Origin: VAZQ01 sp963785745
GTDB lineage: Bacteria > Pseudomonadota > Alphaproteobacteria > Rhizobiales > Xanthobacteraceae
Direction of reading: 5' to 3'
Assembly (NCBI GenBank): GCA_963785745.1
Contig: CAWAWR010000019.1
Coordinates: forward strand, 293,687-357,686
DNA: 64,000 nucleotides
Part shown: positions 20,479 through 29,082 of the stretch, piece by piece
Position numbering within the stretch: the stretch's first letter is position 1
Layout: each line of letters opens with the position of its first letter
Notes under the pieces: generated by a model
What the model saw: only the letters and a program-made list of their open reading frames with translations
Told to the model about the DNA's origin: nothing
The model's database searches: none
Position numbers and translations under genes: made by a program

Positions 20479-21276
20479 TCACCACCATTTGTGAAAATGA
20501 TGCACCGGCCCGTGACCGGAACCGATCGTGAGTCGGGCGGAGGCCGCGATCGCCTCGCTGACATAGACCTTCGCCTCGCGCGCGGCGGCAACGAGATCCA
20601 GCCCTTTGGCTAGACCCGCCGCGATGGCTGACGACAGCGTGCAGCCGGTGCCGTGCGTGTTCCTGGTGTCGACACGCGGCGTCGCGAGCCGCGTAAACGA
20701 CGACGCCAGCACCAGCATGTCGACACTCTCGGCACCGTCGCCGTGTCCACCCTTGATCAGCACGGCCCGCGCGCCGCGATCGCGCAGACGCCCGGCCTGC
20801 GTCAGCATCTCGTCTTCGCTGCGCGCGACCGGCTCATCGAGCAGCGCCGCCGCTTCCGGCAGATTGGGCGTGATGACCAGCGCGCGCGGGATGAGCACGC
20901 GCTTGAGCACGTCGATGGCGTCCGGATTGAGCAGCCGGTCGCCCGAGGTCGCGACCATCACCGGATCGAGCACCACGTTCCTGGCCTTCCACCGGTCGAG
21001 CCCGGCGGCAACCGCCTCAATCACCGCCGGCTGCGAGAGCATGCCGATCTTCACCGCCCGCACGTCGAGATCGGAAAACACCGCGTCGATTTGGGCCGTG
21101 ATGAAATCGGGCGGCACGTCATGGATGCCGGTGACGCCCTTGGTGTTCTGTGCGGTCAGCGCTGCGATCACGCTCGCCCCATAGACGCCGAGCGCGGAGA
21201 AGGTCTTGAGGTCGGCCTGGATGCCGGCGCCGCCGCCCGAATCCGAGCCGGCTATGGTGACGGCGATCGGCATCAT
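20479..21276 (-). CDS. thiD: Hydroxymethylpyrimidine/phosphomethylpyrimidine kinase ThiD
   Basis: Phosphorylates HMP and HMP-phosphate to HMP-pyrophosphate for thiamine synthesis. 265 residues, uninterrupted. Substrate-binding GSDSGGGAGIQADLKT lies near the N-terminus and the ribokinase-type active site DTRNTHGTGCTLSSAIA in the C-terminal third. The start codon overlaps the thiE stop by 4 bases (ATGA at 21273-21276), so the two are translationally coupled. Confidence 0.95.
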   Translation of the reverse strand: MMPIAVTIAGSDSGGGAGIQADLKTFSALGVYGASVIAALTAQNTKGVTGIHDVPPDFITAQIDAVFSDLDVRAVKIGMLSQPAVIEAVAAGLDRWKARNVVLDPVMVATSGDRLLNPDAIDVLKRVLIPRALVITPNLPEAAALLDEPVARSEDEMLTQAGRLRDRGARAVLIKGGHGDGAESVDMLVLASSFTRLATPRVDTRNTHGTGCTLSSAIAAGLAKGLDLVAAAREAKVYVSEAIAASARLTIGSGHGPVHHFHKWW

Positions 21277-21935
21277 TGCAGCTTCCGCTCCAGCATCGCC
21301 TTGTCAACCAAGGCCCGCATGGTCGTCGCGGCAACCGTCGGATCCGGGGCAAGCGACAGCGCCGAGATCACCGACACGCCGTCGGCCCCGGCCGCAATCG
21401 TCGCCCCTGCATTGGCGGCATTGATGCCGGCGATGGCGCAGGACGGAAACTTCGGATCGCGCCGCCGGAACACGTCGACGATGCGCCGCAGCCCGTCGAC
21501 GCCGATCGGCGGGTTCGGATTGTCCTTGGAGGTGGTCGCATAGACGCCGCCGATCCCGACATAGTCGATCAGCTCGATCGGCGCGGCTTCGGCGAGCGCC
21601 ACCGACTTGATCGAGAGCCCGATGATCGCCTCCGGACCGAGCAGGCGGCGCGCGTCCTCGGGCGCCATATCGGTTTGCCCGACATGCACGCCGTCAGCAC
21701 CGGCGGCGAGCGCCACATCGACCCGATCGTTGATCAGCAGCGGCACGTGGAACGGCGCAAGCGCCGCCTTCACCGCGCGCGCGCTGTCGATCATGGCGCG
21801 GGTGTCACTCTTTTTGTCGCGCAATTGAACCAGGGTTGCGCCGCCAGCCGCGACCAGCTTGGCGAGGTCGGGCAAGCTGCGGCCGCCCGCGTGCTCGGGA
21901 TCGACAATGGCATAGAGACGAAGATCGACGGGCAT
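21273..21935 (-). CDS. thiE: Thiamine phosphate synthase ThiE
   Basis: Joins HMP-pyrophosphate and thiazole phosphate to thiamine phosphate. 220 residues with the family landmarks in order: VQLRDKKSDTR, LLINDRVDVAL, GVHVGQTD, YVGIGGVYATTSK and CAIAGINAAN. First gene of the thiE-thiD unit, directly behind a TPP riboswitch whose last stem contains the likely ribosome binding site. Confidence 0.95.
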   Translation of the reverse strand: MPVDLRLYAIVDPEHAGGRSLPDLAKLVAAGGATLVQLRDKKSDTRAMIDSARAVKAALAPFHVPLLINDRVDVALAAGADGVHVGQTDMAPEDARRLLGPEAIIGLSIKSVALAEAAPIELIDYVGIGGVYATTSKDNPNPPIGVDGLRRIVDVFRRRDPKFPSCAIAGINAANAGATIAAGADGVSVISALSLAPDPTVAATTMRALVDKAMLERKLQ

Positions 21936-21941
21936 CGCTCA

Positions 21942-22022
21942 CTCCCTCCGCCGGCATGATCCGGATCAGGTTCGACGGGTTGGCGTTTCCGCCTCTCAGT
22001 CCGGCCGGACACCCCGTGAGAC
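21942..22022 (-). ncRNA. TPP riboswitch (thi box)
   Basis: On the minus strand the conserved elements appear in order: CACGGGGTG (5' stem), GGACTGAGAG with the invariant CUGAGA, GAACCTGATCCGG, then TCATGCCGGCGGAGGGAGT. The 3' end is only 7 bases from the thiE ATG. Its terminal GGGAG also looks like the Shine-Dalgarno sequence, which implies control of translation: ligand-bound P1 would hide the ribosome site. Confidence 0.92.
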
Positions 22023-22151
22023 TTGCCGGGAAGCTATTGAGGCGGGCGCGGCGAAGCAAGTGGGACGATGACGCGGCCGCGGATGCTCGCTTGCCGCGTC
22101 GTGGAAAATCCGACACCCTAGACTGGCATTGTTTTCGAGCTTCAGCGTGCC

Positions 22152-22905
22152 ATGAAGAGCGAACCTACGGCCAAATATGTGGTCGGGCTCGGCGTCGCGC
22201 TTGTCGCGGCCATTGCACTGCATTGGTACCTGAGCGATCTCCTGTGTCCGTCGCGCGGCTGCCGGGGGCGCAGCGATTTTTTCGTCAATTTCTTTCTGGT
22301 TTGGATGCCCTCGTTCATCGCATTCATAGCCGTCGGCGCATCCATCATGATGACCTGGGAGAAATTCGAGCGACAGACGGAGGATACGGATTTAGGGCAA
22401 TCCGCGTCCGTCGAGAGTCCGCACGCGGAAGGAATTGCGCCGGCGCGCGCCGCATACGATCGCGGCTGGGCATCGCTGCAGCGCGGCGACTTTCAGGACG
22501 CCATCCGGGAGTTCGACCGGGCGATCGGCCTCGATCCAACCGACAGTTACGCGTTCATCGCGCGGGGAAATGCCTACGCGGAACTGAAGCAGTACGAACA
22601 GGCATTCGCGGACTATGAGCGGGCGCTCGCACGCGATCCGCGGAGCGTTCCGGCGCACTACAATCGCGGCCGCACCCTGCAGGATGTCGGCGACACCGTC
22701 CGCGCCATCGCGGACTTCGACGCAGCGCTCCGGTTGCGCCCGGGCTATGTTCCGGCGCTCCACTCGCGCGGCATCGCCTTGCAGACGCTTGGCGAGAAGC
22801 GGCCGCGCGATTGCCGACTTCCGCCAGGCGCTTTCACTCGCGACCGACGATGCGACGCGGCGGCAGCTTGAATCGCGACTAGCCGCGCTTAGCACGGAGC
22901 CGTAG
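22152..22905 (+). CDS. Membrane-anchored TPR-repeat protein (one frameshift)
   Basis: About 250 residues. Two N-terminal hydrophobic helices (about 9-27 and 43-65) are followed by tandem TPR units beginning ARAAYDRGWASLQRGDFQDA, with the consensus AFDRAIGLDPTD-like turns repeated. Near 22797 one extra base moves the last unit to another frame, where GRAIADFRQALSLATDD continues to a stop at 22905. Probably a protein-interaction scaffold; no partner gene is evident. Confidence 0.75.
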
Positions 22906-22985
22906 CGGCAAGCCGCGTCTTGCCAGCGGCCTTCGATTTTGCTGGATTGCCTCGACTGGCTGGCGGCACTCGCCCGGAGACGCGC

Positions 22986-23228
22986 ATGATCCCCTTCTTC
23001 GTCCAGATCAAATGCCAGCTCGGCAAGTCCTACGACGTGGCGAACCGGTTGGCCGACGCCGAGATCGCCTCCGAGATCTATTCCACCGCCGGCGACTTCG
23101 ACCTCCTGGTGAAATTCTACGTCGATGAGGGCACCGACATCGGCCATTTCATCAACGAGAAGGTGCAGTCCATTCCGGGCATCCAGGACACCCGCACCAT
23201 CCTGACCTTCAAGGCCTTCGGCCGCTAG
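22986..23228 (+). CDS. Stand-alone Lrp/AsnC ligand-binding domain protein
   Basis: 80-residue protein made only of the RAM/SAM domain of Lrp regulators, with no helix-turn-helix. AGDFDLLVKFYV and the final IQDTRTILTFKAFGR match that domain. ATG at 22986 (MIPFFVQIKC) is the start that fits the fold; the frame is open further upstream. Such orphans can form rings binding small effectors or pair with full-length regulators. Confidence 0.85.
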   Translation: MIPFFVQIKCQLGKSYDVANRLADAEIASEIYSTAGDFDLLVKFYVDEGTDIGHFINEKVQSIPGIQDTRTILTFKAFGR

Positions 23229-23240
23229 TGTCCCGATCGC

Positions 23241-24163
23241 TCAGGTCGCCGCCGGCGGACCTTCGGCGGCGCGCGCGCGCTGCAGCCCGAGCTGGCGCTC
23301 GCGCCAGATCACGAACAATCCCGCCGACGCGATGATGGCGGCGCCGACGAACACCAGGGCGTCGGGCAATTCGCCGAACACCAGATAACCGAGCAGCAGC
23401 GCCCACAGCATCGACGTGTAGTCGAACGGCGCCACCAGCGACGCCTCGGCGAGCCGGTAGCTCTCGGTCAGGAAGATGTGGGCGAGACCGCCGAAGATTC
23501 CGATGGCGATGAGCGCGGCGAGCTCCGGCCAGGTCGGCGTCAGCCAGCCGAACGGCAGCGTGCAAGCCCGGCGACGGCGCAGATGATCGAGAAGTAGAGC
23601 ACGATCGACGACGTGGTCTCGCTCCTGGCGAGCGAACGGGTCTGCACCGTGGAGCCGGCGCTGAAGAAGGCGCCGACCAGCCCGAACACAGCACCGGCGA
23701 CGGCGACCGAGTTGGCGGCGCTGCGGCTGACGTCAAGATGCGGCGACAGCATCACCAGCACGCCGGCAAAGCCGACGATCACCGCGCTCCAGCGATAGAT
23801 GCGCACGTGCTCCTTGAGGAAGATCGCCGACAGCGCCACCGTAAACAGTGGCGAGACGTAGGAGATCGCGGTCGCGTCGACCACCGGCAGCCGCGCCAGC
23901 GAGGAGAAGTTGCAGAACATGGCGCCGACCGCGGTCAGCCCGCGCCCGAGATGGCGGAACGGACGGCCGATGCGGATCGCCGCCATCAGCTCCCGGCGCC
24001 AGGCATAGATGATCACGACCGGCAGGATCGCGAAGGCGGAGCGGTAGAACACGACCTGCCCGACCGGATAATGACGCTCGCCGACCCAGCGCACCAGGAC
24101 CGACATCATGGCGAACAGGAACGCCGCCATGAGCTTGAGCAGAACGGCCTTCAGGAGGTTCAT
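23241..24163 (-). CDS. DMT-superfamily EamA-type permease (one frameshift)
   Basis: About 307 residues with ten predicted helices in two EamA halves. It begins MNLLKAVLLKLMAAFLFAMM; the first half ends in VGFAGVLVMLSPHLD and the second contains APFDYTSMLWALLLGYLVFGE. Near 23570 one base is gained or lost between the halves. The substrate cannot be read from sequence; relatives export metabolites or amino acids. Confidence 0.8.
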
Positions 24164-24296
24164 GGGAAGCCTTGACGGAAGCGACGACGCGGGCGGTCAC
24201 GACGGAGCCACGCTGGCTCGATACTGCTTGAACTACTTGACGCGGATCGGGATTTCAAAGCTACTACCAAAAATCTCGTCGTCGGGAGAGGAAGCC

Positions 24297-25289
24297 ATGC
24301 GGAATCATGCATTCATTGCAAGATCAGGCCTTGCCTGTCTGATTGCGCTGCGGTCGCCGCGATCGCCACACCCGCATGCGCGCAAGATACGCCGCCAGCC
24401 TGGGCCTATCCGGTCAACCCGCCGGGCTACAAGCTTCCGCCCGACGACGGCACCGTCCGGAGCGTCCCCGGCAGCAAAGCCGGCTACACGCTCACGCAAT
24501 TGCGCGATCGCTTCCTCGCACCGAACTGGCATCCCGATGACTATCCGGCGATGCCGGAGATCGTCGCCAGCGGACGCAAGCCCGAGGTGTTCGCGTGCGG
24601 CTTCTGTCACCGCGCCGACGGCCCCGGCGGCCCCGAGAACGCGAACCTCACCGGACTTTCGAAACCCTACATCGTTCGGCAGATGGCCGACTTCAAGAGC
24701 GGCGCGCGCAAGAGCTCGGTGCAGAACCGGGGGCCGATGGAGTTGAAGGCTCAGCTCGCCAAGGCCATCACCGATGCCGAGATCGAAGCGGCCGCGACCT
24801 ATTTCGCGTCCATCAAACCGCGCTCGAACGTCCGTGTCGTGGAATCCGCGACCGCGCCGAAGGTCGCCGTCACCGCCTGGTACTACACGGCATTGCCGGG
24901 CAACGAGCAGGAGCCGATCGGCCAGCGCATCGTCGAGATCCCGGAGGATGCGGAACAGTTCGCCAGCCGCGACACCCGCGCGCGCTTCGTCGCCTATGTG
25001 CCGGAGGGCAGCATCAAGCGCGGGCAGGTGCTCGCCACCACCGGCGGCGGAGGCCGAACGCTGCCATGCGGCACCTGTCACGGCGGCCCCGACGATGAGG
25101 GGCGTTGCGGTGATCGGCCTTCCGGCTCTCGCGGGCCGCTCGCCGAGCTATCTTGTGCGCCAGCTCTTCGACCTCAAGCACGGCGCGCGAAACGGCAGCC
25201 AGGGCGTGATCATGAAGTCGACCGTCAAGGATCTCACGGTCGACGACATGATCGCCCTCGCCGCCTATCTGGGATCGCTCGAGCCCTGA
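24297..25289 (+). CDS. Periplasmic diheme cytochrome c (two frameshifts)
   Basis: Exported c-type cytochrome of about 330 residues with two haem sites: CGFCH (about 24598-24612) and CGTCH (about 25068-25082), each in a class-I fold half. A broken signal peptide starts at 24297 (MRNHAFIARSGLACLIAL); one base later the frame gives AAVAAIATPACAQD, so an indel sits near 24345. A second indel near 25097 precedes GVAVIGLPALAGRSPSYLVRQL. It resembles c4-type electron carriers. It opens a cluster of cytochrome genes. Confidence 0.75.
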
Positions 25290-25318
25290 ACTGGTGGAGT
25301 GGATTTGGAATCGGACCA

Positions 25319-26083
25319 CTAGCGCGGCGGCTCGAGGCCTTTGGCCTTGAGCACCGCGGCGGCCGCCGGCGACGTCAGGAATTGCAGCAGCGCTTCGACC
25401 GCTTCGCCTTGCCGGGTGGTCGAGGAGACGCCGGCCGCGAACGGGATGATCATCTGCAGTTCAGGCGGCAGCGGCGTCGGCGCCACGCCGGAGACCGCAT
25501 AGAGCTCGGGCATCTGCTGCGCCGCCATCTCCACTTTGCGGTCGGCCACCAGTTGCGCGACGTAGCCGGTGTTGACCGGCATGGCGACGGTCTTGGCTTT
25601 CATCTCTTCGACGATGCCCAGGCGCTCGAAGACGCGCAACATATGCATGCCGCTCTCGGCGCCTTCATTGCGGGCGAAGGTCTTGACCGCAAGCAGCGTG
25701 CGTCTCACCGCATCGGCCGAACTTACGTCCGGCTTTGGCGCATCGGCCAGCACCGCGACGCCGATGCTCGAGCGCGCGATGTCGACACGGCGCGCGAGCT
25801 TGCCCTCCTTGATCAAGGCGTCGCTCGCCTGCGCGGTCAGGATGGTGACATCCACCGCCTCGCCGCCTTGCACGCGCTTGACGATAAACGCCGACGGCGT
25901 GTGTACGACGTCCACCTTGTGCGGGCTTGAGCGCTCGAACTGCGCCACCAGCTCGACGATCGTCGTGCGCATCGGCGCCGGACACATCAGCTTGATCTCG
26001 GCGGCGGAGGCGGCGGCGACCGGCAAGATCATGGCAAGACCGATGGCCGCCGCGAGGTGGGCGATGTTCCTACGCACATTCAT
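25319..26083 (-). CDS. ModA-like periplasmic substrate-binding protein
   Basis: About 254 residues: signal peptide ending AAASAAE, then IKLMCPAPMRTTIVELVAQF and the hinge and domain pattern of type-2 periplasmic binding proteins of the molybdate group (AVDVTILTAQASDALIKEGKL, then GAESGMHMLRVFERLGI). No permease or ATPase is adjacent. Many orphans of this type bind small organic molecules rather than molybdate. Start ATG 26083 chosen; 26098 and 26122 are in frame. Confidence 0.75.
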   Translation of the reverse strand: MNVRRNIAHLAAAIGLAMILPVAAASAAEIKLMCPAPMRTTIVELVAQFERSSPHKVDVVHTPSAFIVKRVQGGEAVDVTILTAQASDALIKEGKLARRVDIARSSIGVAVLADAPKPDVSSADAVRRTLLAVKTFARNEGAESGMHMLRVFERLGIVEEMKAKTVAMPVNTGYVAQLVADRKVEMAAQQMPELYAVSGVAPTPLPPELQMIIPFAAGVSSTTRQGEAVEALLQFLTSPAAAAVLKAKGLEPPR

Positions 26084-26125
26084 TGCATTCCTCACCATTG
26101 CGCAGCCGTACCGGCTTTCCATCGT

Positions 26126-27016
26126 TTACTGTACCGGCGGCAGCGACTTGATGTAGGCCGCGATCGCCTCGCGGTCTGACGCCGGAAGCTGCGAGGTGTT
26201 GCGCACGACCGCCGCCATCGAGCCGCCGACATTGTCGCCCTCGGGGTTCATGCCGGTGGTGAGAATCTCCACGATGTCTTTCTCGGAATAGTCCTTGAGC
26301 GCGTGCTCGGTGATGTTCGGGATCGTGCCCTCGCCTTCCGGATTGGGACCGCCGGCAAACCGCTTCTCCTCGACGATGCCGCCCAGGAGGTTGCGCGGGC
26401 TATGACACTCCGCGCAATGACCGGGGCCGTTCACGAGATAGGCGCCGCGATTCCATTGCGGCGGCCGGTTCGGATCGGGCATGAACGGGCGGCCGTCGAG
26501 ATGCAGGAATTTCCACCCGCCGAGCGCAAACCTGATCCTGAACGGAAAACTGATGTCGTGATCGCGCACGCGGCCCTCGACTGGCGGCAGCGTCTTGATG
26601 AAGGCGAACATGTCGCGCAGGTCGGCCAGCGTCATGCGCTGATATGACGTGTAGGGAAACGACGGAAAATAGTGGCGACCGTCCGGCGAAGTCCCCTTCT
26701 TCATGGCGGTGACGAAATTGGCCTCGGTCCAGGCGCCGATGCCGTCCTTCGGGTCCGGCGAGATATTCGGCGGATAGAACGAGCCGTAGGGCGACTTGAG
26801 CTCCATCCCGCCGCCGAGCCGAGTCCGGTCGTCCTGCTTCGGCGTCGCGTGGCAGGCGGCACAGCCGCCGGCGAAGAACATCGTCTTGCCGTTCTCGAGA
26901 TTGGGCTTGTGCGCCGGCAAGTCGCTCGCAGCGATCACCTCGGGCCTGGTCACGAACCAATATCCCGCAACACCGATCAATGCCAAAATCAGAACGGCAA
27001 GCAGAACGCGGCGCAT
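26126..27016 (-). CDS. Membrane-anchored diheme cytochrome c
   Basis: 296 residues, uninterrupted. N-terminal helix about 4-22 with no clear cleavage site is probably a membrane anchor. Haem sites are CAACH (residues 52-56) and CAECH (201-205). The spacing and motifs such as GGGMELKSPYGSFYPPNIS resemble cytochrome subunits of dehydrogenases, so it may take electrons from a periplasmic oxidase or dehydrogenase encoded elsewhere. Confidence 0.9.
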   Translation of the reverse strand: MRRVLLAVLILALIGVAGYWFVTRPEVIAASDLPAHKPNLENGKTMFFAGGCAACHATPKQDDRTRLGGGMELKSPYGSFYPPNISPDPKDGIGAWTEANFVTAMKKGTSPDGRHYFPSFPYTSYQRMTLADLRDMFAFIKTLPPVEGRVRDHDISFPFRIRFALGGWKFLHLDGRPFMPDPNRPPQWNRGAYLVNGPGHCAECHSPRNLLGGIVEEKRFAGGPNPEGEGTIPNITEHALKDYSEKDIVEILTTGMNPEGDNVGGSMAAVVRNTSQLPASDREAIAAYIKSLPPVQ

Positions 27017-27145
27017 CGGATTGCTCCTGTCGGCGGCCGGACATCACGGCGGAAGGAAACGCAGACTAGCACGGACGCGAAACGCCGTCGCGACCCATGC
27101 CGCGACGGCGTCGATTGAACAAGGAGGTAAGATCGCAACGAGTGG

Positions 27146-27577
27146 CTACTTCTTCGCGGCGGCCCGATATCCCTCGTGGCAGTCACCGCAGACTTTGCCC
27201 ACGGCGGGAAATGCTGCTTTGAGGCCATCCGCATCCTTCGGCCGCGCCGCCGCCGCTTTCGCGAACGCAGCGATCTGGGCGTCGAATCCTTTGCGATCTT
27301 CCCAGATTTTCGGCAGCGCGCGGGTGTCTCCGGTCTTCGAATTGTCGGGGAACAGCTTGGGAAGTGCCGCGGCCGTATCCGCCCACTGCGTGAACGCTGC
27401 ATTTACGGCGGCCGCGTCAAAGGGAGCCTCACCCTTGACCATGGCGCTGATGCCTTTGGTGTGCTGGGCGTTCTTCTTCATCAAGGCTTTGCGCTCACTG
27501 ATGGCGTCGGTCTGCGCCACCACACCGGTGACACCGACCGCAACAGTGGCCAGGATCAGGACAGTACGGATCATCAT
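27146..27577 (-). CDS. Cytochrome c' (class II c-type cytochrome)
   Basis: 143 residues: signal peptide (1-21), four-helix-bundle pattern and a single haem site VCGDCHEGYR at the C-terminus (Cys130, Cys133, His134), as in cytochrome c'. A ribosome site GAGGGAGA precedes the ATG at 27577. Relatives bind NO or transfer electrons. An inverted repeat about 140 bases upstream may be its operator. Confidence 0.9.
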   Translation of the reverse strand: MMIRTVLILATVAVGVTGVVAQTDAISERKALMKKNAQHTKGISAMVKGEAPFDAAAVNAAFTQWADTAAALPKLFPDNSKTGDTRALPKIWEDRKGFDAQIAAFAKAAAARPKDADGLKAAFPAVGKVCGDCHEGYRAAAKK

Positions 27578-27713
27578 CTCGTGGGTCTCCCTCTGAAGTC
27601 TTCTGGCAACGCCGTTCGACGGTCGTCGTACGGAAGCGAGGCGGGCCGAATCCCAAGCCCAGCAGACATGCCAACACCGGGCTCGCATTTATATTCCTCT
27701 AATTCTAATCCGT

Positions 27714-27736
27714 GACCAAATTGCGAAAATTTGGTC
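27714..27736. promoter_or_regulatory. Perfect inverted repeat, candidate operator
   Basis: GACCAAATT-N5-AATTTGGTC, 9-bp perfect arms, in AT-rich DNA between the TctC gene's stop and the cytochrome c' start. No T-tract follows on either strand, so an operator is more likely than a terminator. Confidence 0.45.
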
Positions 27737-27786
27737 AAGAAAATCAAGCCTTTCAACGTGTTATCAGGGGTCCCGAACGCGACCCA

Positions 27787-28836
27787 TCAATCCGGCGTAG
27801 CCGCGCGTTCGGCCTTGCGGACGATGTCCTCGGGCGTGGCGAGCGCCGCCGCCACCAGCGCGGCGATCGCTTCGCCCGATTGCGGCGACACCTCGAAGCC
27901 CATGGTCTCCGCCTCCTTCAGGAAGGCGGCGTCCCGCATGGTCGCGTCGAAGGCGCGGCGCAGCACGGCGACACGCTCGGCCGGCACGTCGGGCGGCAGC
28001 ATCAACGGACGGCCGAGCCGGGTATTGCCGGCGAAGAACGTAAGCACCTGACGCTGTTCCTCGTTGCGCGCGAATTCGAACACCGTCGGCGCGTCGAGCC
28101 ACGGCACGCGCTCAGGCTCCATATTGAACAGCACGCGCATCTTGCCGTCCGCAACCCATTGCCGGCGCGCACTCACCGGACCGCCCACGGTCGTGACCAG
28201 GCTGCCGACCTCACCGCGCGTCACAGCCAGCACGACCTCGCCGGGCGAGCGATAGCCGGTGACGATCTTGAGCTTCATGCCGAGCAGGTTCTTCAAGAGG
28301 ATCGGGGCCGCCGTCACGCCCTGCCCGCCACCGGGCGCCCCGACGATCAGCTCGCGCTCGAACAGGTCGGCGACGGCCGCGATGCCGGCCGCGGCGCTCA
28401 CGAACATCACGCGGTGATTGAGCTCCGGACTGCCGAGCCAGTTGAAGCGGCCGGGCTCGAACCGGATGTTGCGCACCTTCATGATCGCGGCGTCGGTCAT
28501 GCCGCGCGAGACCATGCCGATCGCGGTGCCGTCGCGGGGCGCGACGTTGAACAGGTGATTGGTCGCGACGATGTGGCCGGCGCCCGGCATGTTCTCGACG
28601 ATCAGCGAGGGCTGGCCGGGGATGTGCCGCGTGATGTGGCGGCCGATGAGGCGCGCCCACAGGTCGTAGTCCTGGCCTGAGGACGTGCCGACGATGAGCT
28701 TGATCTGCTTGCCGCGGTAGAAGTCTTGCGCGGCTGGCTGGGCGCTTTCCTGGGCGCCCTGCCCCTGCGCGCCGGCTTCGACCGCAAGTCCGAGCAGCAA
28801 CGGCCATGCCACGGCGAACGCGCCGATCCGTTTCAT
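27787..28836 (-). CDS. Bug/TctC-family substrate-binding protein
   Basis: 349 residues: signal peptide (MKRIGAFAVAWPLLLGLAVE, then AGAQ), GKQIKLIVGTSSGQDYDLW, and VENMPGAGHIVATNHLF in place of the usual NRPGAGG loop. The variant GTSSGQDYD replaces the common PFxPGG, placing it in a divergent subgroup. It lacks adjacent TctA/TctB genes. ATG at 28851 is an alternative start. Confidence 0.85.
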   Translation of the reverse strand: MKRIGAFAVAWPLLLGLAVEAGAQGQGAQESAQPAAQDFYRGKQIKLIVGTSSGQDYDLWARLIGRHITRHIPGQPSLIVENMPGAGHIVATNHLFNVAPRDGTAIGMVSRGMTDAAIMKVRNIRFEPGRFNWLGSPELNHRVMFVSAAAGIAAVADLFERELIVGAPGGGQGVTAAPILLKNLLGMKLKIVTGYRSPGEVVLAVTRGEVGSLVTTVGGPVSARRQWVADGKMRVLFNMEPERVPWLDAPTVFEFARNEEQRQVLTFFAGNTRLGRPLMLPPDVPAERVAVLRRAFDATMRDAAFLKEAETMGFEVSPQSGEAIAALVAAALATPEDIVRKAERAATPD

Positions 28837-28973
28837 TCGTTCGCCTTTCATCAACACGAGTGCTCGCATGCTACTGCACAAGCGTGATTGTTCTCGCGAG
28901 GCAAAATGTCCTCCGAGGCTCGCCAAGTCCCTCACCAGAGCGAGGGGGCGGAGCGCCGATCCGCGCCCGTGCT

Positions 28974-29058
28974 TCCCATAGTTCTCCATACTTCACAAGC
29001 CTAATGATCGCGGTTTTTCGTTGCGCGCTTTCCATGGTTCGCCATACTTCTCCATACT
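28974..29058. repeat. Degenerate short repeats beside the integrase
   Basis: Units of the form CCATAGTTCTCCATACTTC, CCATGGTTCGCCATACTTC and CTCCATACT occur in about 85 bases just left of the integrase gene. They could be integrase arm sites or part of an attachment site. No tRNA is seen here and no matching right end was found. Confidence 0.35.
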
Positions 29059-29082
29059 ACCGCGCTTAAATCGGGGACGGAA

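Noticed and set aside
13284..28836. Complete tripartite tricarboxylate transporter
   Set aside because: Only the binding proteins occur; no TctA or TctB membrane subunit is in the window.
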